A stretch of 64,000 nucleotides of DNA from Clostridium sp. UBA699. GTDB lineage: Bacteria > Bacillota > Clostridia > Clostridiales > Clostridiaceae. Below the pieces are notes generated by a model. That model had not been told where the DNA came from and made no database searches. It saw nothing but the letters and a program-made list of their open reading frames with translations. How positions within the stretch are numbered: the stretch's first letter is position 1; every line of letters begins with the position of its first letter. Shown here one piece after another: positions 63,132 through 64,000 of this stretch. A program made the position numbers and the translations under genes. The DNA is taken from the NCBI GenBank assembly GCA_002298915.1, contig DBML01000031.1, positions 1 through 64,000 on the forward strand, written 5' to 3'.

Positions 63132-64000
63132 TCAGTTCACGTATTTCGCTCTGATTTTTTCTAAGTTTGCGGAATTAATGTCATCTACTGCTTCAATGAT
63201 TCCTAGCAGGCTGTTATCTTTGATGAACATATAGGTCCCACGCTCAGGCAGCATAAAGTTGGCGTTCACAGAGCCCCTGACACCGTTGAATGAAACAATA
63301 GTTTTATTGGTGTTTAACTCTATGATTTCATATTTGCCGTAAGGGTTGTCGAAGGAATTTAGATCGATTGCCAGTGTGGTGTTCAGCTTGCTTTCCATTA
63401 CTAAGACCATCGGCTCAAGCTCATAACCTACTCCTTTGGCTGAAATGGACTGGCGGATGCCTGCAACCTCCGCTTTCCTGACAAGCCTGCTGGTAGGGAC
63501 GATGCTCAAGTCGCTCCCGTAAATGCTTGGCTTTTGATCAACCGCCGCGGTTGCCGAGGTGGTTGCGTCGGTTCCTGCTGCTTTTCCGGTGCAGCAAGGC
63601 ATCCCACTGCTTGGAGCCGGAATGCTAGAGTCGGCTTTCGTGGTATCGACTGTGTCGAGGTTATCCGTGACCTTGATCACCCCTCTTATCATCCCCATCC
63701 AGCAGCTGAAGCTTATATCCTTGTTGTCCTTAGGAGTAAATTCTATAACGTTCTCGCCTGCATTGAGCGTCTTTTCCAGGTTGAGGGAAGGGACGGCGAC
63801 TACGTTGTTGCAGGAATTCAAGGCGGTCCCTTTGATTATCCATTTCACCGGCACGCCTTTTTTGACATAAAATGCGTTAGGCGTGTAGCCGCTGCCGTCC
63901 GCAGTCATGACAATCTCCTGGTATCCGTCCTTCATGATAGCCTTTCCTATTCTTGCCTGGCCCAGCGAGCTGCCTGTGCCTGCTGCCAACGCACTGTTCA
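63132..64000 (-). CDS. Cupredoxin-domain protein, 5' part missing
   Basis: The frame is open to the window edge, so this is the C-terminal part (at least 289 residues) of a longer protein. Near its N-terminal end is a cupredoxin-like domain (GYTPNAFYVKKGVPVKWII, then SCNN and FSCWMGMIRGVIKV), whose Cys, His-like and Met positions could bind copper. A linker with a CC pair and a second beta-rich domain (LVMESKLNTTLAIDLNSFDN, LPERGTYMFIKDNSLLGIIE) follow. In related Clostridia such domains are attached to a TauE/SafE- or UreH-like membrane part; that part would lie beyond the window. It would act outside the membrane. Confidence 0.72.
   Translation of the reverse strand, partial: NSALAAGTGSSLGQARIGKAIMKDGYQEIVMTADGSGYTPNAFYVKKGVPVKWIIKGTALNSCNNVVAVPSLNLEKTLNAGENVIEFTPKDNKDISFSCWMGMIRGVIKVTDNLDTVDTTKADSSIPAPSSGMPCCTGKAAGTDATTSATAAVDQKPSIYGSDLSIVPTSRLVRKAEVAGIRQSISAKGVGYELEPMVLVMESKLNTTLAIDLNSFDNPYGKYEIIELNTNKTIVSFNGVRGSVNANFMLPERGTYMFIKDNSLLGIIEAVDDINSANLEKIRAKYVN

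Overview
The window looks like a chromosomal segment of an anaerobic Gram-positive bacterium of the Clostridia. Evidence for this includes strong purine-rich (AGGAGG-type) ribosome binding sites, two S-box (SAM-I) riboswitches with intrinsic terminators, a CsoR/CopA copper module, a LytTR/LiaF-like pair, PrdD/PrdE-like proline-reductase proteins (a Stickland trait) and a molybdenum-hydroxylase cluster with the accessory proteins of selenium-dependent enzymes. Core genes are moderately GC-rich with heavy use of AGG for Arg and ATA for Ile. Two stretches (about 21.5-25.9 kb and 41.2-42.5 kb) are visibly AT-rich with different codon use and look like accessory DNA. I cannot name the genus.

Layout. 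0-2.4 kb: end of ilvC, ilvB, then three tandem paralogous 44-45-residue proteins and a long perfect hairpin. 2.4-8.9 kb: HD hydrolase plus DUF368 lipid-carrier transporter, a zinc-ribbon membrane protein, a ChrB-like/MFS pair behind a palindromic operator, and a Ca-type P-ATPase. 8.9-16.4 kb: an atypical Nramp-like transporter, DinB, a GHKL ATPase, a uridine-kinase-like protein and a HerA-type ATPase. 16.4-18.0 kb: PrdE-like, PrdD-like and a Cys-rich DUF2769 protein, in one tight operon with the HerA-type ATPase. 18.1-21.4 kb: Memo-AMMECR1 fusion, its radical SAM partner, ThpR and a 1-Cys peroxiredoxin. 21.5-25.9 kb: AT-rich island (MORN lipoprotein, unknown proteins, one possibly SUKH-like, small membrane proteins).

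25.9-41.2 kb: carB, a small acidic-tailed membrane protein, a VTT-domain membrane protein, a PAS histidine kinase, pirin, hisC, csoR-copA, a TPR protein, and a coupled kbl-yjbQ-Nudix/Mth938 operon. 41.2-42.5 kb: second AT-rich patch with a small HExxH protein. 42.5-46.6 kb: LiaF-like/LytTR pair, an aminotransferase and a GT39-like membrane protein. 46.6-52.7 kb: molybdenum hydroxylase (three subunits) with a MobA-YqeB fusion and YqeC, then an ACT-domain protein. 52.7-54.9 kb: a glycosyltransferase and UDP-galactopyranose mutase. 55.1-58.7 kb: sulfur and methyl-cycle block with an S-box upstream of a YbaK deacylase, a second S-box upstream of metY, luxS and tcdA. 58.7-64 kb: a SHOCT protein, a second tcdA copy, a glutaredoxin-like protein, an OmpR/HK two-component system and a cupredoxin-domain protein cut by the window edge.

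The most unusual items are the three tandem mini-proteins sharing a C-terminal SF(M/I)TF motif, the four-gene DUF2769/PrdD/PrdE/HerA operon without the catalytic proline-reductase subunits, a YbaK-family deacylase under an S-box, two TcdA paralogues flanking a SHOCT protein, and long perfect intergenic hairpins, two of which share one arm sequence 50 kb apart. No tRNA, rRNA, CRISPR array, transposase or phage gene was seen.
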